A stretch of DNA of 64,000 nucleotides from Verrucomicrobiota bacterium (lineage in GTDB: Bacteria; Verrucomicrobiota; Verrucomicrobiia; Verrucomicrobiales; Verrucomicrobiaceae), in contig JAFLEI010000004.1 in the NCBI GenBank assembly GCA_017301975.1, positions 186,001 to 250,000 on the forward strand, given 5' to 3'. The notes beneath the pieces are model-generated. The model was not told the origin of the DNA. It did no database searches and was given only the letters and a program-made list of their open reading frames with translations. Positions 50,601 through 60,212 of this stretch are shown here, in pieces; position 1 is the stretch's first letter; each line of letters starts with the position of its first letter. A program made the translations under genes and the position numbers.

Positions 50601-51650
50601 TCAGCGGAAAATGCCGCGCTTGGCCGGGGCTTCCTCGATCTGCTTTTTGGCTTCCTCAGCACGGAGTCTTTCCGCCGTGTCCTTGTACCACAGCGGGCCG
50701 TTCACCTTGAAGTTGTAAATCAGGTCGCGGAAGTCCGTCATCAGCCGCTGGTCGTTCATCAGCGCACCCAGCAATCCTTTGCCGGAGGAGATGTTGGCAC
50801 CCACCACTGAGAAGACATCGGCGGCCTTTTTGATCGACTGCAGCGTTTCATCCGCAGTCGCCATCACCTTGTCGGCCTTCGCGATCGCGGGGTCGAGCTT
50901 GTCAAACATCGGGCCCAGTTTCTTGCTCGACTCCTCCATGTTTTTGGCCGCGCCTTTGAAGCTGGTGGCTGCGTCCTTGAGCTCCGCGAGGGCGGTCTTC
51001 AGCGTCGCGGCGTTTTCATCGCCCAGCACCTTGTCATCGACACGTTTCAGCGTGCTGTGGAGGTGCTCCATGCCCTCTTTGAAATTTTGAATCGTGGAGT
51101 CGGAAAGGGCGTCCTTGTTCACCTTGCTCATCGCTGCCTGGACGTCTTTGAGGGCCACGCGCACATCATCCAGCACCACATCCACCTTCTTCGCCACCTG
51201 CTCCGCCTGGCTTTGCAGATCATTCAGGCCGCTGCCTTTTTCACCTTCGATGATCTTGTCATAATCATGCGGCAGAAACACATCCGTCTGTTTGCCGGTG
51301 GGTTTGATTTCCACCAGCGCATCTCCCATCAGACCCGCCGAGCCGATGCCAAAGGTCGCGTCCGCAGGGATCATCACATCTCTGAAAAGCTCCAGATCCA
51401 GAATGACGCCGGTGAAGGTGTCATTGAGCTGCGGTTTCTTGTCCACCTTGCCCACGCGCGAGCCCCCCAGAAACACAGGCGAGCCCTCCTTGATGCCCGC
51501 TGCATTGGGAAAGGAGACCTGCAGGTGGTAGGTGTCCTTGAACACCTCGCGCACGCGTCCGAAGGTGAGGATCAGGCCGCCGAGCAATAGCAGCCCGATG
51601 AACAGGAAAAGCCCGACGAGCATTTCGGTTTTTTTGTCACTGTCGATCAT
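50601..51650 (-). CDS. mlaD: MlaD-family (MCE domain) lipid-transport protein
   Basis: A 349-residue periplasmic, N-terminally anchored protein: TM about 8-30 (LVGLFLFIGLLLLGGLIL), one MCE domain (about 38-118: YHLQVSFPNAAGIKEGSPVFLGGSRVGKVDKK) and a long helical C-terminus of Lys/Glu heptads (about 150-315). Hexamers form a lipid-conducting ring in the Mla system. It ends the mlaE-mlaF-mlaD operon, so this is a Gram-negative-type phospholipid transporter. mlaA/B/C homologues are not seen here. Confidence 0.9.
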   Translation of the reverse strand: MIDSDKKTEMLVGLFLFIGLLLLGGLILTFGRVREVFKDTYHLQVSFPNAAGIKEGSPVFLGGSRVGKVDKKPQLNDTFTGVILDLELFRDVMIPADATFGIGSAGLMGDALVEIKPTGKQTDVFLPHDYDKIIEGEKGSGLNDLQSQAEQVAKKVDVVLDDVRVALKDVQAAMSKVNKDALSDSTIQNFKEGMEHLHSTLKRVDDKVLGDENAATLKTALAELKDAATSFKGAAKNMEESSKKLGPMFDKLDPAIAKADKVMATADETLQSIKKAADVFSVVGANISSGKGLLGALMNDQRLMTDFRDLIYNFKVNGPLWYKDTAERLRAEEAKKQIEEAPAKRGIFR

Positions 51651-51687
51651 GAGATAAAAAGAATGAAAATAAGGTGAAGAAGCGGGT

Positions 51688-52491
51688 TCAGCAGGTGATG
51701 TCGGAACGCCCGTTGATGAAGTCCTGCACGATTTTGTCGTCGGAGTTCTTCAGTTCGTCCGGGGTCCCCAGGAAGCGGATCTCCCCACGATACAGCATGG
51801 CTACGCGGTTGGAGATCTTGAAGACGCTGCGCATGTCATGGGTGACGATGATGGAGGTGATGCTGAAGCGCCGCTGCATGCGCAAAATCATCTGATCGAT
51901 GATGTCCGAGCCGATGGGGTCGAGGCCCGAGTTCGGCTCATCATACAGGATGCACTCGCTGTGGTCGATGATCGCCCGGGCGATGCCGGTGCGCTTGCGC
52001 ATGCCGCCTGAAAGAGCCGTGGGAAACTTGGTCCGGTGCTCGTCCAGATCCACGGCCTGCAGGGCTTCGCGCACACGTCGGTCGATTTCCTTGCGATCAC
52101 GCACGCCGTGCTCCAGCAGCGGAAAGGCCACGTTCTGCTCCACCGTCAGATTGTCAAAGAGCGCCGCCCCTTGGAAAAGCATGCTCACCTTTTTGCGGAT
52201 CGGGGCCATCTCACGTTCCTTCAGCCGGTTCACATGCACGCCATCCACAAAGATCTCCCCCTTGTCAGGTTTGATCAGGCCGATGATGTGTTTCATCATC
52301 ACCGTCTTGCCTTCACCGCTGGGGCCGATGATGCACAACGTTTCCCCATGCTTCAGCGTGAGGTTGATGCCGCGCAGAACCTCCTGCTTGCCAAAGCGTT
52401 TATAGACGCCTTTCAGTTCGATGAAGGCAGGAGCGCTGCCGTCATTGGCGGCAGGGGGCGTTGGCGTCGTGCTGGGGGTGGGTTCAGCCAT
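51688..52491 (-). CDS. mlaF: ABC transporter ATP-binding protein, MlaF-type
   Basis: A 267-residue ATPase with Walker A GPSGEGKT (residues 56-63), Q-loop (MLFQGAALF), signature LSGGMRKR and Walker B CILYDEPNSGLDP, then the H-loop VTHDM. The Glu in GEGKT and the LSGGMRKRxxIARA variant are typical of MlaF rather than generic importers. It powers MlaE. A variable, proline-rich N-terminus precedes the domain. The MlaE gene is 2 bases upstream. Confidence 0.93.
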   Translation of the reverse strand: MAEPTPSTTPTPPAANDGSAPAFIELKGVYKRFGKQEVLRGINLTLKHGETLCIIGPSGEGKTVMMKHIIGLIKPDKGEIFVDGVHVNRLKEREMAPIRKKVSMLFQGAALFDNLTVEQNVAFPLLEHGVRDRKEIDRRVREALQAVDLDEHRTKFPTALSGGMRKRTGIARAIIDHSECILYDEPNSGLDPIGSDIIDQMILRMQRRFSITSIIVTHDMRSVFKISNRVAMLYRGEIRFLGTPDELKNSDDKIVQDFINGRSDITC

Positions 52492-52493
52492 GG

Positions 52494-53297
52494 TCAGACG
52501 GTGCCAATCGGGAAGATGTAGTTGAGCAGCAGGGAGAGGAAGAAATTGACGATGAGCATCACCAGCGAGGAGATGACAACCGCGCGTGTCGTCCCCGCAC
52601 CGACGCCGACGGCGCCGTTTTCAGCCGCCAGTCCCTGGTGGCAGGAGATCAGAGTGATCAGCATGCCAAACACAAAGCCTTTGATCATGCCGATGCTCAG
52701 ATCCTCCATGTTGGTATGCTCCAGCATGTGGTTGAGATACCACGCGGACGGCATGTCATAGCCGAAGCTCGTCACCAGATAGGAGGCAAACAGGCCGAAG
52801 GAAATGCTTTCCGCCACCAGAAAGGGCATCGAGATCATCATCGCAATGAAACGAGGCAGGACGAGGTAATCCACCGGATGCACGCCCATGACCCGCAGTG
52901 CATCCACCTGTTCGGTCACTTTCATCGTGCCAATGTCAGCCGCCATGGCCGCGCCCACGCGTCCCGCCACCATCAGTCCGGCCAGCACCGGCCCCAGCTC
53001 TCGGCAAAGCGCCACGGACACCACGGCACCCACGGTCGTCTCAAAACCGAAGTCCTTGAACTTGGCGTAGCTTTGAAAGGTGAACACCGCTCCCGTGAAA
53101 GCTCCGGTCACAATGACCACTGCCTGGGAGCCATACCCGATGGCCACGATCTGCTGCGCCACCAGCTTGAGACGCCACACACCTGACCGAAAAGCAATCA
53201 GCAGCTCCTGCATCAAAGCGGTGAGCTGCCCAAGGTAGGCTAAAAAATGTAGAAACGTGCGGCCGGAGACGGTCAGCAGGCCTGAAGGAAAATCCAT
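52494..53297 (-). CDS. mlaE: MlaE-family ABC transporter permease
   Basis: A 267-residue inner-membrane permease with five predicted helices. The family signature regions are VVIVTGAFTGAVFTFQSY, ELGPVLAGLMVAGRVGAAMAADIGTMKVTEQVDALRVMGV, LVLPRFIAMMISMPFLV and IKGFVFGMLITLISCHQG. Together with mlaF and mlaD it forms a complex moving phospholipids between the membranes. This is the promoter-proximal gene of the operon. Confidence 0.93.
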   Translation of the reverse strand: MDFPSGLLTVSGRTFLHFLAYLGQLTALMQELLIAFRSGVWRLKLVAQQIVAIGYGSQAVVIVTGAFTGAVFTFQSYAKFKDFGFETTVGAVVSVALCRELGPVLAGLMVAGRVGAAMAADIGTMKVTEQVDALRVMGVHPVDYLVLPRFIAMMISMPFLVAESISFGLFASYLVTSFGYDMPSAWYLNHMLEHTNMEDLSIGMIKGFVFGMLITLISCHQGLAAENGAVGVGAGTTRAVVISSLVMLIVNFFLSLLLNYIFPIGTV

Positions 53298-53360
53298 TAC
53301 GGTTCATCATCGCATGTTGTGGCGTGAAGGCAAATCACGGAACCGTCGAACACGGAAATG

Positions 53361-53393
53361 AAAAGCCCCGTCTGGAGAAGATCCAGACGGGGC
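53361..53393 (-). terminator. intrinsic terminator of the duplicated-motif lipoprotein gene
   Basis: A 12-bp stem, GCCCCGTCTGGA (53365-53376) with TCCAGACGGGGC (53382-53393), closes a 5-base loop and is followed on the - strand by TTTT. It sits between the lipoprotein gene and mlaE, both on the - strand, separating their transcripts. Confidence 0.85.
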
Positions 53394-53427
53394 AAAGGTA
53401 TTGAACGACTGCTTGTAGCAGCGAATG

Positions 53428-54174
53428 CTACTGCGGCGGCACGCGGAAGAGCTTGCCGGTGTAAGGGCATTTCACTTCCATGCCCACTGGCAGTCCGGTG
53501 ACATCCACCAGCTGATGCTTCGCGGCAAACGGGCTGTTCACGAATCCTGGGCGTCCAGGAATGGGAGATCCGTAAGGCAGGTCAGCCGCAGGGGCGGGTG
53601 TCGTTGCAGGCGCCACGGAAGGAGCTGTGGGTTCCGTCTTGGTCATGGCGGCCACATTGCTGTTGGGCGTCACAGGGGTGGTGCGGGGGCGTTCAGGTGC
53701 GGCTGGAGCCTTTGGACGCGTCGCGGCAACGTTGGTGGTCGCTGTCACGCTGCCGGGAACCAGGAAGGGGCGCTGCGTATAAGGGCAGACCACTTTGGAA
53801 CCGGGGGACATGCCGCGCACATCCACCAAGCGTGGAGGATTGGTGAATGGAGTGCGCACATAGCCGGGCAGATCAGGCACTGCCTGTGCCACCGGCATCG
53901 TGGAGGCATTCAACATGGCAGGCGGTGGCGTTGCCGGACGGTCAGGACCCACGACAGGGCTTGGCGTCTGCACCGGCGTGGTGCTGTGGGCCAGCGTCGG
54001 TGATCCAGAACTGGATCCCAGCGGACGACTTTCTTTGCCCATGTAGTAGGTGATGAGCCCACGTGTCTGAATCTCCTGCCAAGCCTCACGCGGAGGGATG
54101 GCGCAGGATGCCAGCATGAGCGTCGCAAGACTAGCTGCGACGAGATGAACCGGGGAATGAGATGCTTGGGACAT
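53428..54174 (-). CDS. lipoprotein with two copies of a V-x-C-P-Y-T motif module
   Basis: A 248-residue lipoprotein ([13 protein letters not shown]; lipobox Cys24) with Pro/Thr/Ala-rich linkers. Two homologous ~38-residue modules occur: one near residues 103-140 with [19 protein letters not shown] and [13 protein letters not shown], the other near 208-246 with [19 protein letters not shown] and [13 protein letters not shown]. Each has a single conserved Cys. I know no named family. The modules could bind a ligand or form an intermolecular disulfide. ATG at 54174 gives a proper signal peptide. Confidence 0.7.
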   Translation of the reverse strand: MSQASHSPVHLVAASLATLMLASCAIPPREAWQEIQTRGLITYYMGKESRPLGSSSGSPTLAHSTTPVQTPSPVVGPDRPATPPPAMLNASTMPVAQAVPDLPGYVRTPFTNPPRLVDVRGMSPGSKVVCPYTQRPFLVPGSVTATTNVAATRPKAPAAPERPRTTPVTPNSNVAAMTKTEPTAPSVAPATTPAPAADLPYGSPIPGRPGFVNSPFAAKHQLVDVTGLPVGMEVKCPYTGKLFRVPPQ

Positions 54175-54289
54175 AGGCTTGCGAGCGGTTAATTTTTGAA
54201 GTGGCATTCTCATTTTAACGATCTTTTTAAATTATGCAACAACAAGGATGGTAATGGCAGACAACAACTTCCATTTATATTAAAATAGC

Positions 54290-54295
54290 TATAAT
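54290..54295 (+). promoter_or_regulatory. candidate -10 element of the rlmH gene
   Basis: A perfect TATAAT in an AT-rich tract (54270-54300) lies 46 bases upstream of the rlmH ATG. The -35 region (CTTCCA near 54268-54273) is a poor match. Confidence 0.35.
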
Positions 54296-54341
54296 ATCAT
54301 GCGTGCCTTGTATATCTCAGTGAGATGTGCGCTTTTCCTCC

Positions 54342-54782
54342 ATGCATTGGCGCATCATCACGGTCGGAAAACCCGGCCACCCTTGGGTTAAAGAGGCGGT
54401 GGATCTCTATTGGAAGAGGCTTCAGCATTACAGCCATTTCGAACATGTCGTGATCAAGGAGGGTCCTCTCGAAAAAGTTGAAAAGCAGATCGAGGCTGCC
54501 TGTGCTGGTGATCTCTGCATCCTCCTGGACGAACGTGGGAGGCAGTTGCGCAGTTTGGAGATGGCCAGATGGATCGAAAACGAAGAGGTCTCCGGCCGCA
54601 AACGCATCTGTTTGGTGATCGGCGGGGCCGATGGGCATTCACCGCAGTTTCGTGCGAAGGCCAAAACATGCTGGTCGCTATCCACCCTCACCATGCAGCA
54701 TGACATTGCCTGGGTGATGTTGATGGAGCAAATATACCGCGCCTACACCATCATTCGCGGTGAACCCTACCATCGGGAATGA
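54342..54782 (+). CDS. rlmH: 23S rRNA (pseudouridine-1915-N3)-methyltransferase RlmH
   Basis: A 146-residue SPOUT-class methyltransferase: WRIITVGKPGHPWVKEAVDLYWKRL, the CILLDERGRQLRSLEMARWI strand-helix, VIGGADGHSPQFRAKA (SAM knot) and the terminal REPYHR-type GEPYHRE. It modifies pseudouridine 1915 in the ribosome. The start at 54342 matches the family (MHWRIITVGK). It is a single-copy housekeeping gene. Confidence 0.95.
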   Translation: MHWRIITVGKPGHPWVKEAVDLYWKRLQHYSHFEHVVIKEGPLEKVEKQIEAACAGDLCILLDERGRQLRSLEMARWIENEEVSGRKRICLVIGGADGHSPQFRAKAKTCWSLSTLTMQHDIAWVMLMEQIYRAYTIIRGEPYHRE

Positions 54783-54912
54783 TCCTCCAAATTTTTGATA
54801 AAGCTTGCCTCTCGGCTCATTGATTGCTGAACTGAGTCGCAAATCTTCACACTTTCGCCTTGCTGATAACTTGGGAGAACCTAAATTTCAAATTTTCTCA
54901 ACTAATCACGAC

Positions 54913-57858
54913 ATGTCTTCCTCGGTCCTCAGAAACGTCATTCATCCCAAGGCGCAGACCGCGCCTCTGGAGAAGGGGCGTGATGAGTTCCGGGATCCGC
55001 GCACCGGGCCTTCGTCCAGCGCAGACCTTCCCCGGCCTGAATCCGAAGACATGGAGCTGGTTCTGGGAGTACTCGTGGAAAACGCCCCCGTGGCGATGGC
55101 CATGTTTGACCGTGGCATGCGCTACATGCTGGCCAACCGCCAGTGGATCACGGAATTCGGCCTGCAGCAGGTCCAGCCGCTCGTCGGCAAGAGCCAGTAT
55201 GAAATCTTTCCGGGCCTGCATCCAGGCTGGAGACAGGTCTATGAACGGGCCCTGCAGGGTCACATTGTTCGCAGCGAGCATGATTCCCTCAGCGGACCTG
55301 ACGGCCAGCATCTGGTCTATCGCTGGGAGGTGCGCCCCTGGCGCAAGAAGCGTGATGCCGCCGTGGGTGGACTGATGGTCACCTGTGAGAAATTCAGCTC
55401 GCCCCAGGCCTCCGGTGAAGACGCCGTCAAAGCAGCCCCTTCTTCTGAAGATCCCGAAAGTGCAGCGCCTGCGGTGAAAACACCCGATCCTCTGGACTGC
55501 TCCATTCCGATGCTCATCCTCGACGTGGACGGGGCCATCCTGCGCGCCAATGTCGCTGCGGCGCATCTCACCTTGGACAAAGGAATTCAAGAGGGCACCA
55601 CCTGTTTTTGGGAGGTGTTTGGCGAAGGCCGCGATTACAGCGCGCTGCGCCAGCAGACACTCGAGGCACTCACCCGCGTGGCGGTGGCCCACTCCCCCGT
55701 TCCCGTCTATATCACCACTCGCACGGATGCCTCCGCAGACCCTGCCACCCCTTCCCGCTGGCTCGTATCAGCGCTGGCGGGCAAAGGGGCGGATGACTCC
55801 TCCCGCCAGGTCATGGTGATGGGCTTTCCAGCTCCTCCGGCAGCAGAAATCGTCACACGTTTCATTCCCCCGGTGGCCCCTCCCGCTCCGGTGCTGATCC
55901 CCCCTCCAGTGCCTGCAGCGCCGCCCGTGGATGATGCTGCTCAGCAGCGTTTGGAGAACGAGCTTTCTCGTGCCCGGCAGGAGCTCCGCACTCTCGCCGA
56001 GGCTCAGCAGGCCTTCGGCAGGCGTGAGGCCCGTCTTCGCACATATCTCGAAGGCATCCCCTGCGGCGTCTTCGTCCTGGATGAACGGGGCGTTCCCGTC
56101 TTTCAGAACGAAGGCCTCGCCAAGCTTCTTGGGCGTCCGCTGGAAACAGATCAAACCGTCGAAAGCTGGCTGGCACATGCCTGCCCCACGGAGGAGCATC
56201 GCGCGCAGGTCGTGCTGGCATGGCGTGAAAGCGTCTGGCGCCGGCAGCTTACACGCACCGTGTCCCTCGCCACGGCAGACGGCCTGCTCAAGGAGCTGGA
56301 GTTTCATCCCATCGCCCTGCCTGGCGGAGGCCTTCTCGTCAGCATCCAGGATGCCACTGAGCACACCCGCCATGAAGAGCAGCTTCGCAGCATGGAGGCC
56401 AAGCTTCGCACCCTCATGCAGGGCAGCCCGGTCGCCATTGTCATGACGGACAAGGCCGGCGTCATCTTCGAGGTCAATCAGCACGCCGAAGAGCTTCTCG
56501 GCCAGGCCAAGTCCGAGCTCCGTCGCTATCCCCTCGATGCCTGGCTGGATCCAGACAGCGCCACCGCCCGGCGCGATGCCCTCCGCTCCCTGCAAAACAG
56601 TGGTCGGCAGGCCGAGGCACTTGGCGTCCGCATCAAGCGCGTCGATGGCTCGTTCTCACGCGCCATCCTCCACCTTGCCGCCGTTCCGGATGCCCAGGGT
56701 GAAACGCACTGCACCATTCATTACCTGCAGGAGGTCTCGGAGCCCGTCAGCGTCTCCGCCTCCGTACCCGCAGCGGAGTCTTCCCCTGCGCACCCCTCGC
56801 AGCACCCTGCCCCAGTCTCGGCACCCGTCACTAGCGTCCTGCTCACCACCGATGCCAACGGCCGTGTGCGCACCTGGTCGGAGCATGCGCAGCAGCTGTT
56901 CAGTCTTGAGGCCGCAGCAGCCATCGGCCGCCCGCTTCATCAGTTCTTCCGCCCTTCGGACGCCACGGGTTTCTTTGCAGATCTCGCCATGCAGGCGGCA
57001 GAGCCGGACAGCATTGTCCATCGCCCGTTTTTCGGCGGAAATGGCAAACGGGGTGAAGTGGAAACCAAGGTGCGCCTGTTGGAGGAAGGCGGAGTCGAAC
57101 TCTCCTCCTGCCACATGGCCGCCGACACTTCAGTTTCGGAACCTCTGCCGCCGACGGATCATCTTAAAGCCGCCATCCCGCTGGCTTTCCAAGTGGTGTC
57201 TCCTTCCAGCGAGCGCTGGCCGGTCGTCGATCTCGAACGCGAAAAGCTCCTGCTCACCGAGACGCATCATCGCATCAAAAATCATCTCCAGATCATCTCC
57301 AGCCTGCTCAACATGCAGATTAATGGCGTGAGCGATCAGGATGCCCGCAATGCCCTGCGCTCCAGTCAGAACCGCGTCCGTGCCATCGCCGCGCTGCATC
57401 AGCATCTGTATCAGGTGGCTCTGGGCAAGGGGGATACCTTCAGCGACTTCTCGCGCGATCTCGTCGCCCACCTGCGTGAATGTTATGAGGTGAAGGCGGA
57501 CCAGATCAAGGTGCACCTGGAAGTGCAGGAAGGTCCCGTCGAGCAGGAGTGGCTCATGCCTCTCGCCCTTACGCTCAATGAGGCGCTCTCAAACTGCTTT
57601 GAGCACGCCTACCCGCATGGCCGCCAGGGCTTGATCACCGCCCTGCTGACTTACACCCAGGGCAGCGGTGAACTCGTCATCAATGATGACGGAGTGGGTC
57701 TCCCCGCCGATTTTCATCCCGGCGAAGGCGGCGGTCTCGGCCTCAAAATCCTCGCCGTGTTTGCAGATCAGATGCGCGGCCAGCTCTTTGTCCGGGGCAA
57801 TCCCGATCAAGGCACCGAGATCAAGCTGCGTTTCCCCCTCGCCACCGCCGAAGGTTAA
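54913..57858 (+). CDS. soluble multi-PAS sensor histidine kinase (HisKA_2/HATPase)
   Basis: A 981-residue cytoplasmic kinase with about five PAS-like domains: near 47-160 (VENAPVAMAMFDRGMRYMLANRQW), 195-300, 375-485, 490-610 (GSPVAIVMTDKAGVIFEVNQHAEELLG) and 635-740. A charged coiled coil lies near 340-370. The C-terminus has HisKA_2 with THHRIKNHLQIISSLL (near 784) and a HATPase with NEALSNCFEHAYPHG and DDGVGLP. It has no transmembrane helix. ATG at 54913 is chosen as the homology start. The partner response regulator is unknown. Confidence 0.88.
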   Translation: MSSSVLRNVIHPKAQTAPLEKGRDEFRDPRTGPSSSADLPRPESEDMELVLGVLVENAPVAMAMFDRGMRYMLANRQWITEFGLQQVQPLVGKSQYEIFPGLHPGWRQVYERALQGHIVRSEHDSLSGPDGQHLVYRWEVRPWRKKRDAAVGGLMVTCEKFSSPQASGEDAVKAAPSSEDPESAAPAVKTPDPLDCSIPMLILDVDGAILRANVAAAHLTLDKGIQEGTTCFWEVFGEGRDYSALRQQTLEALTRVAVAHSPVPVYITTRTDASADPATPSRWLVSALAGKGADDSSRQVMVMGFPAPPAAEIVTRFIPPVAPPAPVLIPPPVPAAPPVDDAAQQRLENELSRARQELRTLAEAQQAFGRREARLRTYLEGIPCGVFVLDERGVPVFQNEGLAKLLGRPLETDQTVESWLAHACPTEEHRAQVVLAWRESVWRRQLTRTVSLATADGLLKELEFHPIALPGGGLLVSIQDATEHTRHEEQLRSMEAKLRTLMQGSPVAIVMTDKAGVIFEVNQHAEELLGQAKSELRRYPLDAWLDPDSATARRDALRSLQNSGRQAEALGVRIKRVDGSFSRAILHLAAVPDAQGETHCTIHYLQEVSEPVSVSASVPAAESSPAHPSQHPAPVSAPVTSVLLTTDANGRVRTWSEHAQQLFSLEAAAAIGRPLHQFFRPSDATGFFADLAMQAAEPDSIVHRPFFGGNGKRGEVETKVRLLEEGGVELSSCHMAADTSVSEPLPPTDHLKAAIPLAFQVVSPSSERWPVVDLEREKLLLTETHHRIKNHLQIISSLLNMQINGVSDQDARNALRSSQNRVRAIAALHQHLYQVALGKGDTFSDFSRDLVAHLRECYEVKADQIKVHLEVQEGPVEQEWLMPLALTLNEALSNCFEHAYPHGRQGLITALLTYTQGSGELVINDDGVGLPADFHPGEGGGLGLKILAVFADQMRGQLFVRGNPDQGTEIKLRFPLATAEG

Positions 57859-57914
57859 ACCTTCCACGTAGCATATTCCTTTTGCCAAGCGCAGCGCTGC
57901 CGTGACAATGCGGC

Positions 57915-59999
57915 GTGCTGACCCCTTCCACGGCCTGCCTGCGCCTCCTTGCGTTTCTGACGCTTGGCCTTGCCGGTGTCGCTGCGCAGCCCGTCACCAC
58001 TCGCACCGACAAAGTGGTCGGCCTGCTCAATGACTGGTTTGCCGAAGGCGCGGCGGCCGGGCTCCAGGCCATCACTTATGAAAATCGCGACGGCCAGCAT
58101 TCGCCCCTGAACACCGCGCAGTATCCGCAGCTCCAGGTCTTCAAAGGTGACGAAAAAGGTGCCGCCACGCACCTTCGCTCCCAGCCCACCCTGGGCAACT
58201 GCTCCATGGCCTCCGGCGCCACGCAGATGGGCTGTCTGCCGCGCATCTACATGATGGATCCCGGAGGCAATCTCTTTCTCGCCAAACAGTATCTCTCCAA
58301 CAACCTCTTCATCTATCCAGAACACCAGGACTATGACATCGGTGCGAACGGTGTCGGAGGTTACGGCGACCTCCTCCCGGTGAACACACCCTGTCTGCTC
58401 ATTTCTCAGGGCTCCTCCTTCACCGACCAGCCCTTCCTCAAGGCCCTGCTCTCCACCACCGCCGCCTTTCCTCCGGACACCCAGAAGCTCCTTATCGAAA
58501 AACGCCTGCTCATCCCCACGTTGCAGTCCATCTTTCGCCGGTCGAACCTCATGGTGCAGGCCTCCGAGGACTACTTCACCGGGAAAGCCCATCCTCCGGT
58601 CTTCGACGGCACTCAGATCGACGAGGAAAAAATGGTGCGCACCGCCCATGAAATGACGCCGAAAAAAATTCCGCCGCTCGTGCTGTTGCGCGTCATCGAG
58701 GAGTCCACGATCGAGCCCGGCAAAAACTTCTTTGAGCTCGCCAGCCCCCATCCTTGGAAGCTCTCGGATACTCCCGTCTCCATCGCCCGCATCCTGCGTG
58801 GCAATGAAGCCGAGCACGGCATGCTCATCGGGTTCGACAAAACCGTGAACTTGGTCAAAGCCCCCCTGCAAATGCGCGCCGCCGTGCTTCAGGGAGATCC
58901 GCGCTTCGTCCACATCGAGTCCGAACCCGGCGGCGATGTCATGCGCCTCCGCATTCGGTGGCAGCCGCCCCTGATCACCGCCACCGGCATCCGCAGCCAT
59001 CGCATCGATATCGGCATCTTCGCCGACAACGGCTCCAGCATCAGCGCCCCCGCCATCATCAGCTTCTACATGCTGCCCAACGAGATGCACTTCTACGATG
59101 AGAAGGGCCGCGTCTCTGAGATCCACTACCAAACTCACAATCCAGATTTTGGGCTCCCCGCCACCGAAACCGATCCTCGCTGGGCAAAGATCCTGCTCGC
59201 CTTCAGCATGAAGGACACCAACCTCCGCGGCCGCCTGCTCGATCAAATTCTCACCCCCGACGAGCGCAGCGGTCTGCAGCAGCACTACCTCGCGATCAAG
59301 CCCCTGCTCGATGCCTTCACCGCCATCGAAAACGCGGACAAACGCAAGGACGAAGCCGCCAGCCTGCGCGCAAAAATCGGCGAAGCCATCAGCTCCGCCC
59401 TGAAGAAGAAGGTCGCGGAAAAATCAGAGCTCACCGTCCGCGCCACCATCGACAAAGTGCTCAACGCCATCGCCAGCTTCCATCCCTTCTACCTCGGCTC
59501 CCAGCGCGAGCTCGACGCACTCGCGGCCGCTTCGCCCAAATCCACCGCCGTCGCCGAAGTCCGCGCCGAACTCCACCGCCTCATCATGCAGGGCGTCCTC
59601 GTTGAGCAGGCCTCCGGGCAGATCGACACCATGTCCCCCCCTGAAAAGCTCTCTCTTGGAGAAAAGTACATGCTTCGCGGCCTGAACCTCACCCTCCTCA
59701 GCCAGGTCCTCTTCCCCGACGTCCTCGACCGCTCCACCGCACCCGCCTACGTCAGCCCGCGCCTCACCACCCCCAAGCAGTGGCGGGATGTCTATCGCTA
59801 CGATTCCGCCTCCGGCGCACTTCAGGGCTGGATCCGCTACGCCGATGCCCGCATCGCCAACTTCGACGCTGAAGGCCGCCTCCTCCCCGACGGCCCTCAG
59901 GGCAAATCCATCCCCGTCCTCTACCTCATGAACGAAAAAGGCATGCTCACCTGGCGCCCACAGCCCGAGCCAGCACCGGTGACCTCGTCATCGAAGTGA
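57915..59999 (+). CDS. large secreted protein of unknown function (verrucomicrobial)
   Basis: A 694-residue protein with a signal peptide (LRLLAFLTLGLAGVAAQ). It has an N-terminal part with YPQLQVFKGDEKGAATHLRSQPTLGNCSMASGA, an LPRIYMMDPGGNLFLAKQYLSNNLFIYPEHQDYD segment, and a C-terminal part rich in charged helices (ENADKRKDEAASLRAKIGEAISSALKKKVAEKSELTV). I recognise no catalytic motif. It lies 57 bases after the PAS kinase gene on the same strand; co-transcription is possible but no functional link is evident. Confidence 0.6.
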   Translation: MLTPSTACLRLLAFLTLGLAGVAAQPVTTRTDKVVGLLNDWFAEGAAAGLQAITYENRDGQHSPLNTAQYPQLQVFKGDEKGAATHLRSQPTLGNCSMASGATQMGCLPRIYMMDPGGNLFLAKQYLSNNLFIYPEHQDYDIGANGVGGYGDLLPVNTPCLLISQGSSFTDQPFLKALLSTTAAFPPDTQKLLIEKRLLIPTLQSIFRRSNLMVQASEDYFTGKAHPPVFDGTQIDEEKMVRTAHEMTPKKIPPLVLLRVIEESTIEPGKNFFELASPHPWKLSDTPVSIARILRGNEAEHGMLIGFDKTVNLVKAPLQMRAAVLQGDPRFVHIESEPGGDVMRLRIRWQPPLITATGIRSHRIDIGIFADNGSSISAPAIISFYMLPNEMHFYDEKGRVSEIHYQTHNPDFGLPATETDPRWAKILLAFSMKDTNLRGRLLDQILTPDERSGLQQHYLAIKPLLDAFTAIENADKRKDEAASLRAKIGEAISSALKKKVAEKSELTVRATIDKVLNAIASFHPFYLGSQRELDALAAASPKSTAVAEVRAELHRLIMQGVLVEQASGQIDTMSPPEKLSLGEKYMLRGLNLTLLSQVLFPDVLDRSTAPAYVSPRLTTPKQWRDVYRYDSASGALQGWIRYADARIANFDAEGRLLPDGPQGKSIPVLYLMNEKGMLTWRPQPEPAPVTSSSK

Positions 60000-60071
60000 C
60001 TCACAACAGGAAAGCGCAGGTGATCAAACGGCGCTCGGGAATTCCTTTGCTCTGAGACTCGATCCGACCAA

Positions 60072-60186
60072 GGCAGAGCCTCCTGATGGCGGAGCCATCT
60101 CAGCCTGTAGCGAGGGGTTGAGCGAAGCGACACCCCTTGTGTACGCGGCGCGCCTTCTTCGAGCTCCTTGCATCGCGTAGCGATGC
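60072..60186. repeat. intergenic element with three hairpins
   Basis: Hairpins are GATGGC/GCCATC (60085-60099, loop GGA), AGGGGT/ACCCCT (60113-60137) and GCATCGC/GCGATGC (60170-60186, loop GTA). The element fills the gap between two convergent genes and could give bidirectional termination, but no T-tracts are obvious. It resembles the GC-rich palindromic repeats common in this phylum; only one copy was found here. Confidence 0.5.
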
Positions 60187-60212
60187 CAGCACTTGCCGCC
60201 CCATTCCTTGTC

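Noticed and set aside
57855..59285. A 476-residue - strand open frame over the secreted protein gene.
   Set aside because: The + strand ORF is longer, has a signal peptide and codon bias like its neighbours.
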